Positions 1 through 5,696 of a DNA stretch of 5,696 bases are shown here, one piece after another; position 1 is the stretch's first letter, and the number at the start of each line of letters is the position of its first letter. The notes beneath the pieces were generated by a model, which did no database searches, was not told the origin of the DNA, and saw nothing but the letters and a program-made list of their open reading frames with translations. This DNA is from Blastocatellia bacterium (lineage in GTDB: Bacteria > Acidobacteriota > Blastocatellia > Pyrinomonadales > Pyrinomonadaceae). A program made the translations under genes and the position numbers. The stretch lies in assembly GCA_003175865.1 (NCBI GenBank), contig PSRF01000312.1, forward strand, positions 1 through 5,696, in the 5' to 3' direction.

Positions 1-1918
1 GATTGCGCGTCATCCAGTCGGCCGATCCGATGTAGAGTTCCTCCTCACCGCAATTCAGGAAACAAAAAATTCGACTGTGTTCCAAAAAGCGACCGACGAC
101 GCTGCGCACGGAAATAGTTGGCGACAGGCTGGGCACCCCTGGACGCAGCATGCACGCGCCACGAATGATGAGATCGATTTTTACTCCAGCTTGTGATGCG
201 CGGTAAAGCGACTCGATTATGTCGAGGTCTGTCAACCGATTAACCTTCGCGATGATGTGAGCAGGCTTACCGCTGGAAGCATGTTTAGTTTCACGTTCGA
301 TAAGGTCCAACATACGTCGACGAAGATTTACCGGCGCGATCATCAAGCGACTGTATTCCTTCTGCATCGAAAAGCCAGTCAGGAAGTTGAACAAATCACT
401 CGCATCGTCGCCGATTACGGGATCGCTCGTAAGCAACCCAAGATCTGTGTAGAGCTTCGACGTCGTTGGGTTGTAATTTCCCGTAGCAATGTGCGTGTAA
501 GTTTGTAGACCATTCTCCTCCCGGCGCACGACCAACGTAACTTTGCTATGCGTCTTGAGATCAACAAGACCGTAAACGACGTGTACTCCAGACTCGGCCA
601 AGCGCTTGGCCCATTCGATGTTGTTTTCTTCATCGAAGCGGGCTTTGATCTCAACAACCGCAGTTACTTGCTTGCCCGCTTCGCTTGCCTCAATCAGCGC
701 GTCCGGAATCGCGGAATCTTTCCCAGTGCGATACAGGCACATCTTGATTGCGAGCACCTGTGGATCTCTGGCTGCCTCTTTGATGAAATCCGTGACGCTC
801 TCGAAGGAGCTATACGGATGATGTAGCATTTGATCCTGCTTCTTCACGGCCTCAAAGATCGACTGTTTCTTTCTGAGCGTGGCGGGAACAGTCGGCTTCA
901 GCGGCTTGTCTTTCAATTCCGGTCTATCGACGCTATACAACTCCATCAATCCCGGCACATCAAGGGGTCCATCAATCTCGTACACGTCAGCAGGTTCAAT
1001 GTTGAGCTGGTGGACCAAATAGTCGAGCATTTCTCGCGGCATCGTTGACGACACTTCCAGGCGTACTGGTAGTCCGAAGCGACGTTCGCGCAGCGACTCT
1101 TTGATCAATCGCAGAAGATCGGCCGCTTTATCGTCGCGAATTTCTACATCAGCATCACGGGTAACTCTGAAGAAATGACCTTTGCTGAGGTTCATCCTCG
1201 GAAATAACCGATGGATGTTTGCTTCGATGAGTTCTTCGACGAGCGTAAATTTTGTCTTCTCCGCATTCACCGGGACGAGTCGCGGCACCACGGGCGGGAC
1301 CTTGATACGTACAAACCTGGTTTCTTCTTCAATGTACGAGCCAGCCAACGTTTCACCAGGATTACTCTCGACCGTTAGTCCGATATTCAAACTGCGATTC
1401 GAGACATATGGAAATGGATGAGATGGATCGACAGCCTGCGGCGTAAGCACCAGAAAGATGTTCCTCATGAAATACTGAGCCAGTGCCGCTTTCTCAGATT
1501 TACTAAGCTGCTTGTAAGGTGCGATCACTACACCCTTCGACGCGAGTTGTGGGATTACTTCTTCTCGCAAACAGGCGGTGTGTTCTTCTACGAGCGAAAG
1601 CACTCGGTTGCGAATAGCCAGGAGTTGCTCAGACGGAGTCAACTCGCCAGGCATTGGTCGAATGTCCTCGATATCAAGCATCTCCTTGATACCGGAAACC
1701 CGCACCATAAAGAACTCATCGAGGTTGGAAGAGAAGACAGAAAGGAACTTTAGACGTTCGAGCAGCGGAGTCGATTTGTCGGTTGCTTCTTCGAGAACAC
1801 GTTTGAAGAACTCAAGTTGACACAGGTCCTGGTTAAGCACAGACCAGGACAAAAAGTGTCGAGGTTTTGATTTCTTAAGATTGGGATTGTTGCGTTGATT
1901 GTTGATTTCAGAACTCAT
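1..1918 (-). CDS. ppk1: polyphosphate kinase 1 (PPK1), C-terminus cut by window edge
   Basis: PPK1 reversibly transfers the gamma phosphate of ATP to inorganic polyphosphate through a phosphohistidine and acts in the cytoplasm or at the inner membrane. The frame is open for 639 codons from ATG 1918 to the window edge. Family proteins are about 690-720 residues, so roughly the last 50-80 are missing. The N domain includes SSNLDEFFMVRV (63-74), which holds the probable ATP-contacting Asn65. Catalytic-domain signatures are IKMCLYRT (391-398), EIKARFDEENNIEWAKRL (423-440) with Mg-site Arg427, and DLKTHSK (453-459) with candidate phosphohistidine His457. They are followed by HIATGNYNPTTSKLYTDLG (476-494), a second conserved His614 in EHSRIFCF, and SADWMTRN at the edge. 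The start is firm: an in-frame stop at 1946-1948 precedes it with no other start codon between. The ribosome site is weak (GGAA, 10 nt upstream). One oddity is that the usual ELSWLxFN near the N-terminus reads DLCQLEFF. Confidence 0.97.
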   Translation of the reverse strand, partial: MSSEINNQRNNPNLKKSKPRHFLSWSVLNQDLCQLEFFKRVLEEATDKSTPLLERLKFLSVFSSNLDEFFMVRVSGIKEMLDIEDIRPMPGELTPSEQLLAIRNRVLSLVEEHTACLREEVIPQLASKGVVIAPYKQLSKSEKAALAQYFMRNIFLVLTPQAVDPSHPFPYVSNRSLNIGLTVESNPGETLAGSYIEEETRFVRIKVPPVVPRLVPVNAEKTKFTLVEELIEANIHRLFPRMNLSKGHFFRVTRDADVEIRDDKAADLLRLIKESLRERRFGLPVRLEVSSTMPREMLDYLVHQLNIEPADVYEIDGPLDVPGLMELYSVDRPELKDKPLKPTVPATLRKKQSIFEAVKKQDQMLHHPYSSFESVTDFIKEAARDPQVLAIKMCLYRTGKDSAIPDALIEASEAGKQVTAVVEIKARFDEENNIEWAKRLAESGVHVVYGLVDLKTHSKVTLVVRREENGLQTYTHIATGNYNPTTSKLYTDLGLLTSDPVIGDDASDLFNFLTGFSMQKEYSRLMIAPVNLRRRMLDLIERETKHASSGKPAHIIAKVNRLTDLDIIESLYRASQAGVKIDLIIRGACMLRPGVPSLSPTISVRSVVGRFLEHSRIFCFLNCGEEELYIGSADWMTRN

Positions 1919-1987
1919 GCAGGTTTGTTTCCACGCAGTTCGACTTCACAAAAGCGTAAAGATCTTAAAGAACCGCGAGCGATAGCG

Positions 1988-2040
1988 ACCGGATGCAACA
2001 ACCCAACCATGAATTATCTTCGTCGACTGTTGCATCTGGT
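1988..2040. repeat. 13-bp inverted repeat with 27-nt loop, upstream of ppk1
   Basis: The arms are 1988-2000 (ACCGGATGCAACA) and 2028-2040 (TGTTGCATCTGGT). Nine inner base pairs are perfect. The next pair outward is G-T, and three further pairs then match. The G-T becomes a G-U wobble in a plus-strand RNA but an A-C mismatch in a minus-strand RNA. The repeat lies in the 159-nt gap before ppk1 and could be an operator, an RNA structure or part of a terminator. No T-rich tract follows on either strand, so a classical terminator is unlikely. Confidence 0.6.
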
Positions 2041-2044
2041 GGCT

Positions 2045-2062
2045 ACCCCGAGGCATCGGGGT
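2045..2062 (-). terminator. GC-rich hairpin after the kinase-like gene, possible terminator
   Basis: A perfect 7-bp stem, ACCCCGA (2045-2051) with TCGGGGT (2056-2062), encloses a 4-nt loop. It begins 15 nt past the TAG stop of the gene at 2078-3211, where an intrinsic terminator would sit. No run of T follows it in the minus direction, so it may only pause polymerase or protect the mRNA 3' end. It is separated from the adjacent 13-bp inverted repeat by only 4 nt. Confidence 0.4.
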
Positions 2063-2077
2063 TCACTAAGAAGCTGA

Positions 2078-3211
2078 CTAATTTCCGCAGCGTGCATCGA
2101 TGATCGTTCGCGCCTTCCGAATAAACTCCGCCGTCCATTCCCTCGGCGGTTGATCACGTTCAGCATTACGTGAAGCTGCAAACACTTTAGTTATCGTTCC
2201 ATCTTTATCTTCAGCATCGAGTAGTCGCTGAAGATTACGTGCCAACAACTGTCGGCCCGCCTCGGTGACTTTCGCATCACCGATGCTCTTGGCCGTACTT
2301 TCGCAGGTACCACCGCTCACTTTAATTGGATCCTTCTTGCGCCAGCTTTCAAGGCGTGCCTTCTTTTCACTGGCGGTGGAATAACCAAAGGTCGAACCCA
2401 TATCGCTGACGTAAAAGACTGCCTCTCCGGGTTTACAGATGCGATTGTTACCATCCTTCTCCGAATCAAGACAGGAAAACCTTTGGTTGTCGGTCTTCGT
2501 GTCACCATGATCGATGAACGCAAGCCAGAGTTTGAATGCATCAATTTCAGCGCGCGAGGCGCCGTTTGCGAGCAACTTTTGTAAAGAGCCTGCGATGGGT
2601 CCGGATTCTTTGTGGTCGCAGTTAGTATCAATTCCTTTTGCGAGCGAGAGTTCAATTCCAGCAGCTGGCTGGAAGGGCGAGAAAGGTGCGCCCTGAAAGT
2701 TCTTGGTAAGGCTCTTCTCACAATCGTTACATGTCACATCAGCAACCCATTCATCGTCGGCAAAGAAGCCCATAGCTTTCGAGAAGCGCGAAGACAAAAA
2801 CTCACCATAGACTTCACCGTTTCTTTTGTCGGGTGATTGACCTTTGAAGTGTGGCTTCACTTTGTAGCGAACTGGTTCGCCATTGTCGTCAACATTGCCG
2901 GGAACAGTGCAGTAAAACTTTGGTGTCGTGCCAGAGCCGGGTGACTCGTTTCTCATAGCAACACAGGTAACGGGTAACGCGACTCCATCCTGCCCAACCG
3001 GGGGTGAACCTTTACGCGGGCCCTTGGATGTGTTGTAACCGAGTACTGGATTGTAGTTTGGATCTGGTTCGCGATAAACACGCGCCGTTTTTTCCGCGCG
3101 TTCGCGTTCCGCCGCACTAAAACAAGGCTGTGCCGAAGCGATTGGTGCGACGCAGAGAGTGAATAAGAGAATCGCCAAAAGTGCGATCAATTTGCTCAGG
3201 TTTCGACGCAT
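2078..3211 (-). CDS. secreted cysteine-rich protein of unknown function, possible extracytoplasmic kinase-like fold
   Basis: A 377-residue protein whose function I do not recognise. Seen directly: a Sec signal peptide (basic MRRNLSK, hydrophobic 8-24, cleavage likely after ASA at 27), no lipobox, and no further membrane span. The mature part has ten cysteines (30, 83, 101, 161, 164, 198, 247, 259, 303, 375), an even number that suits disulfides outside the cytoplasm. Motifs in order are RYKVKPHFKG (115-124), a helix-like GEVYGEFLSSRFSKAMGF (132-149), FIDHGDTKTDNQRFSC (232-247), VFYVSDMGSTFG (265-276) and a C-terminal IDARC. Lys, then Glu, then HGD-x4-N, then D-x-G is the order of ATP-binding Lys, helix Glu, catalytic loop and metal Asp in kinase-like folds. 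That reading is inference. The start is set by AGAGGT at 3219-3224, 7 nt before ATG. A hairpin follows its stop, and ppk1 lies 159 nt downstream. Alternatively it is a non-catalytic secreted protein. Confidence 0.85.
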   Translation of the reverse strand: MRRNLSKLIALLAILLFTLCVAPIASAQPCFSAAERERAEKTARVYREPDPNYNPVLGYNTSKGPRKGSPPVGQDGVALPVTCVAMRNESPGSGTTPKFYCTVPGNVDDNGEPVRYKVKPHFKGQSPDKRNGEVYGEFLSSRFSKAMGFFADDEWVADVTCNDCEKSLTKNFQGAPFSPFQPAAGIELSLAKGIDTNCDHKESGPIAGSLQKLLANGASRAEIDAFKLWLAFIDHGDTKTDNQRFSCLDSEKDGNNRICKPGEAVFYVSDMGSTFGYSTASEKKARLESWRKKDPIKVSGGTCESTAKSIGDAKVTEAGRQLLARNLQRLLDAEDKDGTITKVFAASRNAERDQPPREWTAEFIRKARTIIDARCGN

Positions 3212-3644
3212 TGTGGTTACCTCTAAGCGTTGAAGTTTTAAATGCGAACCGCTGAGTGAATGGTGTAACGAATGTGGCGGTAATGACTGCCTACGAAAAA
3301 TGTTATTGCTATGGAGCCCACCAACTTTTTAACGCGTAATCCCGCGTCTAGAGGGGACCCCAACATCAACTGATTTGCGCATTTGGAGCCTACCGACACA
3401 TTGGGGTGATGGTCAAGATGCAGCCGACGTAATTCTCTCAATCTCACATTAGGACACTACAAATCTAGCCTTACACTTCGGGCAACAGCAATTCTTCAAC
3501 TCTTTGCCATTTGTAATGTGAATTGGTCAAGGATGGGAACAAAGTGAAACAGACAGGAACGGGAATCAGAGGTATCCCACATGGTGCCGAACTGCTTGCA
3601 AAACTGCTCTACCGCTCACATCCAAGGAGTTGTTGGGCCGTCTC
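3212..3644. other. 433-nt gap with no convincing gene
   Basis: This stretch separates the lipocalin-like gene from the kinase-like gene and should contain the latter's promoter; I could not pick out a convincing -35/-10 pair. It holds the ribosome site AGAGGT at 3219-3224 (minus strand). It also holds a near-direct repeat (TGGAGCCCACCAAC at 3312-3325 and TGGAGCCTACCGAC at 3384-3397), a GGGGACCCC palindrome at 3353-3361, and a 7-bp inverted repeat (ACCCCAA 3357-3363, TTGGGGT 3401-3407). A minus-strand fragment at 3449-3526 encodes a short zinc-ribbon-like tail. No tRNA-like or mobile-element structure was seen. Confidence 0.6.
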
Positions 3645-4115
3645 TTACTCCAGCCTTGTCAGCTTCATGCTCAGCGCGACTTTCCTCGCTGCGGCTGGAA
3701 TCAACCAAAGCGTGTCCGGCCCCTCAAGTTTGAACTCGACGGCGGGGTCCGTCTTCATGTCCCAAGAGTCCTTTGCCACGATCGGTCGCAGCGCGACCGT
3801 CGACCCTTTGACTTCGTAGCTACCGGAGATTCCAACGAACCACTTCCACTGCTCGAACCGTTCGATCTTTTCGGCATCGGTGAGCTGTCGCCCTCTCTCG
3901 GGTAGCGTTGACTCGGCTCTCGGCGCCATCAGCATCGCCACGCCGTAATAGCCTTTTGTGAAAATGATCAGACCCGGTTGAGGATTGGTGTTTGTTTTTC
4001 CACTCTCAATCCATTCGGTTATCTTCCACACGCCCTCAACCGGGGATTTCGTCTGAGCGAATGCGGCGCTCGCAGACATCACACACAAGGCGATTGATAA
4101 CGCATATCGTTGCAT
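3645..4115 (-). CDS. secreted lipocalin-like domain protein
   Basis: A 156-residue exported protein. Residues 1-20 form a signal peptide (MQRY, hydrophobic core, cleavage likely after AFA). The mature part is a single small domain of the bacterial lipocalin-like type. It has G-x-W at 28-30 (EGVWKITEW) opening the first strand, then a Pro-Gly/FTKGYYGVAM segment (46-61), MAPR (63-66), a Trp-rich helix-like region EQWKWFVGISGSYEV (88-102) and alternating strands to the end. Such domains form a beta-barrel that may bind a small hydrophobic ligand, but the ligand is unknown for this family and cannot be read from sequence. The ATG at 4115 is preferred over an in-frame TTG at 4145 because a strong AAAGGAG precedes it and the signal peptide then begins normally. 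It lies 113 nt downstream of the membrane-protein gene, with no obvious terminator after its own stop. Confidence 0.85.
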   Translation of the reverse strand: MQRYALSIALCVMSASAAFAQTKSPVEGVWKITEWIESGKTNTNPQPGLIIFTKGYYGVAMLMAPRAESTLPERGRQLTDAEKIERFEQWKWFVGISGSYEVKGSTVALRPIVAKDSWDMKTDPAVEFKLEGPDTLWLIPAAARKVALSMKLTRLE

Positions 4116-4120
4116 ACCGG

Positions 4121-4127
4121 CTCCTTT
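4121..4127 (-). promoter_or_regulatory. ribosome binding site of the lipocalin-like gene
   Basis: AAAGGAG on the minus strand lies 5 nt before ATG 4115. It falls inside the longer frame that would begin at TTG 4145, so it decides in favour of the shorter protein, which starts directly with its signal peptide. Confidence 0.75.
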
Positions 4128-4173
4128 CTCGGTGTCATTTTTCAATGTCCTATTCGAAAAACCGGATTAGGGC

Positions 4174-4197
4174 ACTACCGCCAACTAGAGCGGCAAT
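4174..4197 (-). other. stem-loop between the membrane-protein and lipocalin-like genes
   Basis: In the minus-strand RNA, ATTGCCGC can pair with GCGGTAGT (8 bp, two G-U wobbles) around an 8-nt loop. A run of five T (4161 down to 4157) begins 12 nt past the stem, too far for a classical intrinsic terminator. It may reduce readthrough from the export operon or be chance. Confidence 0.3.
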
Positions 4198-4228
4198 AAC
4201 CTCAGCTAGATGGGTGCACTCGGGTTGC

Positions 4229-4924
4229 TTACGGCCAAGGAATCACTTTTGGCTTTTGTGTTGCGCTGGGCTTAACCGGCGAGATTAGCTCGGGACTCGC
4301 GGTTGAATTTGACTTTGATTTTGCTGCAGTGGAATCGTTTGATGGTTGAATTGAGCCCTTGTTAGTGGTGGTCGCTGCGCTTGTTGGAGCCCCCAATTTC
4401 GCTGGTGTTTGTACTGTGGCAGCGGTAACTCTGTTCGATGACCTCGGGCTTCTTTTACGCAGTTTCCTGGTTACTGACGTCGTCGGGACCACGTTGTCAT
4501 TGATGGGTGGGTACTGGCTTTGACTGAGTTCCGTAGAACTTAGCTCTGTCGCGGGTGCCGGGTTGACTGACTTAACTGGGGCAACAGGAGTCCTCACTGT
4601 CGCAGGTGCTACTTGCGTTGGTCTGGAGTTTTGAGTTGTCACCTTGGCGATGACTTTTGGCGCGATTCGTAGCTTCCAAAAAATCACTCCGACAAACAAC
4701 AGGGAAACAATGGCAACAATCAGAAGGACCCAGTTAGTAGCCTTGGTTGCGATCCGAGTCGCCAAACCCTGAGTGCTCGGAACTGTATGCACAAGCTCCC
4801 AAATCTCGGGGGGCGGCTTCAGTGTTCTTACACCCGGAATCCTCTCGTTGTTTTGAGGTTCATCAAAATCGTCGAGTAATTCTGGTCTGTTCTCTGGGAA
4901 ATGAGTTCTGATTCGCAATGCCAT
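4229..4924 (-). CDS. single-pass membrane protein with Pro/Thr/Ser-rich tail, export-operon partner of unknown function
   Basis: A 231-residue protein I do not recognise. It has an N-terminal soluble part (1-62), rich in charge and proline and presumably cytoplasmic. One membrane segment at about 64-84 (WVLLIVAIVSLLFVGVIFWKL) follows, then a 145-residue low-complexity tail dominated by Pro, Thr, Ser, Ala and Asn, with a basic patch RKLRKRSPR at 153-161 and a Pro-rich end. Having no clear folded domain, the tail probably extends into the periplasm or to the cell wall. The ATG at 4924 has AGGTG at 4929-4933, 4 nt upstream. The gene starts 16 nt after the stop of the polysaccharide export gene, so the two are cotranscribed and a role in assembling or regulating the exporter is likely but unproven. 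It lacks the paired transmembrane segments and coiled coil of a Wzz-type chain-length regulator. Confidence 0.8.
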   Translation of the reverse strand: MALRIRTHFPENRPELLDDFDEPQNNERIPGVRTLKPPPEIWELVHTVPSTQGLATRIATKATNWVLLIVAIVSLLFVGVIFWKLRIAPKVIAKVTTQNSRPTQVAPATVRTPVAPVKSVNPAPATELSSTELSQSQYPPINDNVVPTTSVTRKLRKRSPRSSNRVTAATVQTPAKLGAPTSAATTTNKGSIQPSNDSTAAKSKSNSTASPELISPVKPSATQKPKVIPWP

Positions 4925-4940
4925 GGTTCACCTACTTCTT

Positions 4941-5696
4941 TCAATGCATGACTGTAATTCTGTCCCCGGGGAGAATAATTGGATCTTGCAATTTGCCCTT
5001 TTCGATTTCCGGGAGTCGATAGCGTGTTACGACCAGATATCCTCTTCCATCATCTCTGGCCAGACGTACCTCTTTTGATTTTTTGCTCAGCCCACCTGCG
5101 ACGATGATTGCTTGAGTGAGCGTCATACCACGACGAAAAGCTTTCTCGCCTGGATCCTTAACTTCACCACTCACGTAAAAGAATTCTTTTGGGTGGGGCT
5201 GAATCGTTATGACATCACCGGGACGAACGAGCAGCGTCAACTCGGAAGGTTGCGACAGATCGATCGTGAACGTTTGGTTTGATTCACTGCGAACAATTGT
5301 TGCTCGCTCCGCTTCAGGAAGCGACTGAGCATCTGCGACAACCACTGACAATGGAATCGCTTCCCGTCTGATGATCTTCGTGCCAGGCTCTTTTACGAGA
5401 CCACTGACAATGATTGCGTGACTGACGTACTCGTGAACACTGATCGCGGGAGTGATATTCGAGTTCGGTGTTCGTTGTCTCAACGCGCGCTCGAATTTTG
5501 TCGCAATTTCATCAACTGTCAGACCTGATATCTGCAAGGGTTCAGTGAGCTTCGGGTGGTCCAGCAAACCCTTTGAAGTAACGGTAAACTCAGCGGAGTC
5601 TGGTGATGAGTCACCTAAATTTACGTCCAGGACATCCCCCGGTCCAACGCGGTAAATCTTCATCAATGATGGATCCGTGCTTGCAGCTGAGTTGCT
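4941..5696 (-). CDS. polysaccharide biosynthesis/export protein (Poly_export + SLBB), N-terminus cut by window edge
   Basis: The last 251 residues of a Wza-like periplasmic/outer-membrane export protein, which forms the ring through which capsule or exopolysaccharide leaves the cell. The frame is open to the right edge (SNSAASTDPSL precedes MKIYRVGPGD), so the true start and the expected signal peptide or lipobox lie outside; no internal start need be used. In the visible part, the Poly_export domain spans about 13-88, beginning YRVGPGDVLDVNLGD and containing LTVDEIATKFERAL. A first SLBB-type domain spans about 94-165 (IIVSGLVKEPGT ... LLVRPGDVITI). A second spans about 173-248 (FYVSGEVKDPGEKAFRRGMT, AIIVAGGL, ILPGDRITV). 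The protein ends three residues after the second SLBB and so lacks the C-terminal amphipathic helix that forms the pore in E. coli Wza. It is the first visible gene of an operon with the membrane-protein gene 16 nt downstream. Confidence 0.93.
   Translation of the reverse strand, partial: SNSAASTDPSLMKIYRVGPGDVLDVNLGDSSPDSAEFTVTSKGLLDHPKLTEPLQISGLTVDEIATKFERALRQRTPNSNITPAISVHEYVSHAIIVSGLVKEPGTKIIRREAIPLSVVVADAQSLPEAERATIVRSESNQTFTIDLSQPSELTLLVRPGDVITIQPHPKEFFYVSGEVKDPGEKAFRRGMTLTQAIIVAGGLSKKSKEVRLARDDGRGYLVVTRYRLPEIEKGKLQDPIILPGDRITVMH

Noticed and set aside
257..1820. Several plus-strand frames of 60-111 codons and a minus-strand frame at 415-657
   Set aside because: All overlap ppk1, whose reading frame is continuous and shows family motifs end to end. 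They are opposite-strand or out-of-frame shadows.
1919..1990. A Pho-type operator upstream of ppk1
   Set aside because: I looked for repeated CTGTCAT-like elements and found none convincing on either strand.
3130..3211. A lipoprotein signal in the kinase-like protein (Cys20)
   Set aside because: The residues before Cys20 (FTL) do not fit a lipobox and a good signal peptidase I site (ASA) follows at 25-27.
3238..3447. A 69-codon minus-strand frame beginning with GTG
   Set aside because: It has no ribosome site before its GTG, no recognisable domain, and sits in a gap where such a length is expected by chance.
4116..4145. TTG at 4145 as start of the lipocalin-like gene
   Set aside because: It would place ten polar residues before the signal peptide and put the strong AAAGGAG site inside the coding region.
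5634..5666. TTG 5666 or ATG 5663 as the start of the export protein
   Set aside because: The frame stays open to the window edge and such proteins need an export signal upstream, so the real start is most likely outside the window.
1..5696. Mobile elements, CRISPR arrays, tRNA or rRNA genes
   Set aside because: No transposase motifs, regularly spaced repeats, cloverleaf-like segments or rRNA-like stretches were seen on reading both strands.

Overview
The window carries five protein-coding genes, all on the minus strand, so transcription runs right to left. From right to left they are: the C-terminal 251 residues of a polysaccharide export protein (Poly_export plus SLBB type; its start lies past the right edge); a 231-residue single-pass membrane protein with a long Pro/Thr/Ser-rich tail, 16 nt downstream; a small secreted lipocalin-like protein; a secreted, cysteine-rich protein of unknown function with motifs resembling a kinase-like fold; and polyphosphate kinase (ppk1), 639 residues of which are present before the gene runs off the left edge.

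The organism is a Gram-negative-type bacterium, judging from the outer-membrane polysaccharide export protein and two Sec-type signal peptides. The gene set and the style of the two secreted proteins remind me of Acidobacteriota (possibly Blastocatellia), but there is no rRNA or other phylogenetic marker here, so this is only a suggestion. Base composition looks moderate, near half G+C.

The export protein and the membrane protein are almost certainly one operon and probably serve exopolysaccharide export. The lipocalin-like gene follows after about 110 nt, with its own strong ribosome binding site. A 433-nt gap without a convincing gene separates it from the kinase-like gene. A 159-nt gap holding two adjacent inverted repeats separates that gene from ppk1. 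These three genes are probably independently expressed or only loosely coupled to the export operon.

The most interesting item is the secreted kinase-like protein at 2078-3211. Its exported location, even number of mature cysteines and HGD-x4-N / D-x-G-type motifs suggest a disulfide-stabilised extracytoplasmic enzyme. The assignment is motif-based inference only. No mobile element, CRISPR array, tRNA or rRNA gene was seen.
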